Origin: Thiotrichaceae bacterium
GTDB lineage: Bacteria > Pseudomonadota > Gammaproteobacteria > Thiotrichales > Thiotrichaceae
DNA: 6,028 nt
Assembly: GCA_024762625.1 (NCBI GenBank)
Contig: JANTHA010000136.1
Span: 1 to 6,028 of the forward strand
Reading direction: 5' to 3'
The stretch's first letter is position 1; each line of letters starts with the position of its first letter. A model generated the notes under the pieces. That model had not been told where the DNA came from and made no database searches. It worked only from the letters and a program-made list of their open reading frames with translations. Of this stretch, positions 5,945 through 6,028 are shown one piece after another. Position numbers and translations under genes: made by a program.

Positions 5945-6000
5945 TGTTTGTTCGTTGTTTGTTTATTGCTTGTTCTTTGTTAGTTCATTACTAACTAATC
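5944..6000. repeat. Low-complexity TTGTT-rich tract and inverted repeat upstream of the SEC-C gene
   Basis: On the plus strand TTGTTTGTT is repeated at 5944-5952 and 5955-5963, with further degenerate copies up to 5980. As mRNA on the minus strand this is an A/C-rich, probably unstructured 5' leader. It is followed by GTTAGTTCATTACTAAC (5979-5995), an inverted repeat with 6-bp arms and a 5-bp spacer that could be an operator. I could not find a confident -35/-10 pair for the minus-strand gene in the remaining bases. Confidence 0.45.
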
Positions 6001-6028
6001 ATGGCTAAAACTGCTTATTGGTCGTACT

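Noticed and set aside
6001..6028. Possible plus-strand gene start (ATG at 6001, open to the window edge)
   Set aside because: Only nine codons are visible, with no Shine-Dalgarno or recognisable motif; not supportable.

Overview
The window looks like an ordinary chromosomal segment of a proteobacterium, most likely a gammaproteobacterium. The grounds are a separate trpE and trpG pair, a single-domain QueC, a tRNA-Lys(UUU) that closely resembles the enterobacterial one with its CCA encoded, and a sigma70-type stable-RNA promoter with a GC-rich discriminator. The genus cannot be resolved from the sequence alone. I see no transposase, phage gene, CRISPR array or recognisable defence module.

Layout. 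On the minus strand, positions 3026 down to 1 form one compact unit: trpE, trpG, an RDD-family membrane protein, and a CPBP-type membrane protein cut off by the window edge. trpE and trpG overlap by 4 nt, trpG and the RDD gene are 8 nt apart, and the RDD stop overlaps the next start by 1 nt. TrpE and TrpG together make anthranilate synthase, the first step of tryptophan synthesis. The two membrane proteins sit where trpD and trpC are often found, and nothing in the sequence links them to tryptophan.

The 462-bp divergent gap between trpE and queC (3027-3488) is the most informative non-coding part. On the trpE side it encodes a probable 16-residue leader peptide, MIRFYDLFKINNWLWI, with two Trp codons just before its stop. 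It is followed by a long nested inverted repeat (3230-3090) whose outer arm overlaps those Trp codons. This suggests ribosome-mediated control of trpE, although I could not find a convincing intrinsic terminator. A promoter candidate and an inverted repeat over its -35 box lie just upstream. On the other side is a short queC promoter region with a good ribosome binding site.

On the plus strand, queC (preQ0 synthase, for queuosine) is followed by a self-contained tRNA-Lys unit: near-consensus promoter, structured 5' leader, tRNA, and a strong intrinsic terminator. A cluster of short CCGAT-type repeats fills the space up to the stop of the last gene. That gene is a minus-strand 458-residue protein with HEAT-like repeats, a YecA/UPF0149-like domain and a C-terminal SEC-C zinc motif. 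It is preceded by an A/C-rich leader without a visible Shine-Dalgarno.

The best candidate for something undescribed is the trpE leader. Second is the trpEG-RDD-CPBP arrangement.
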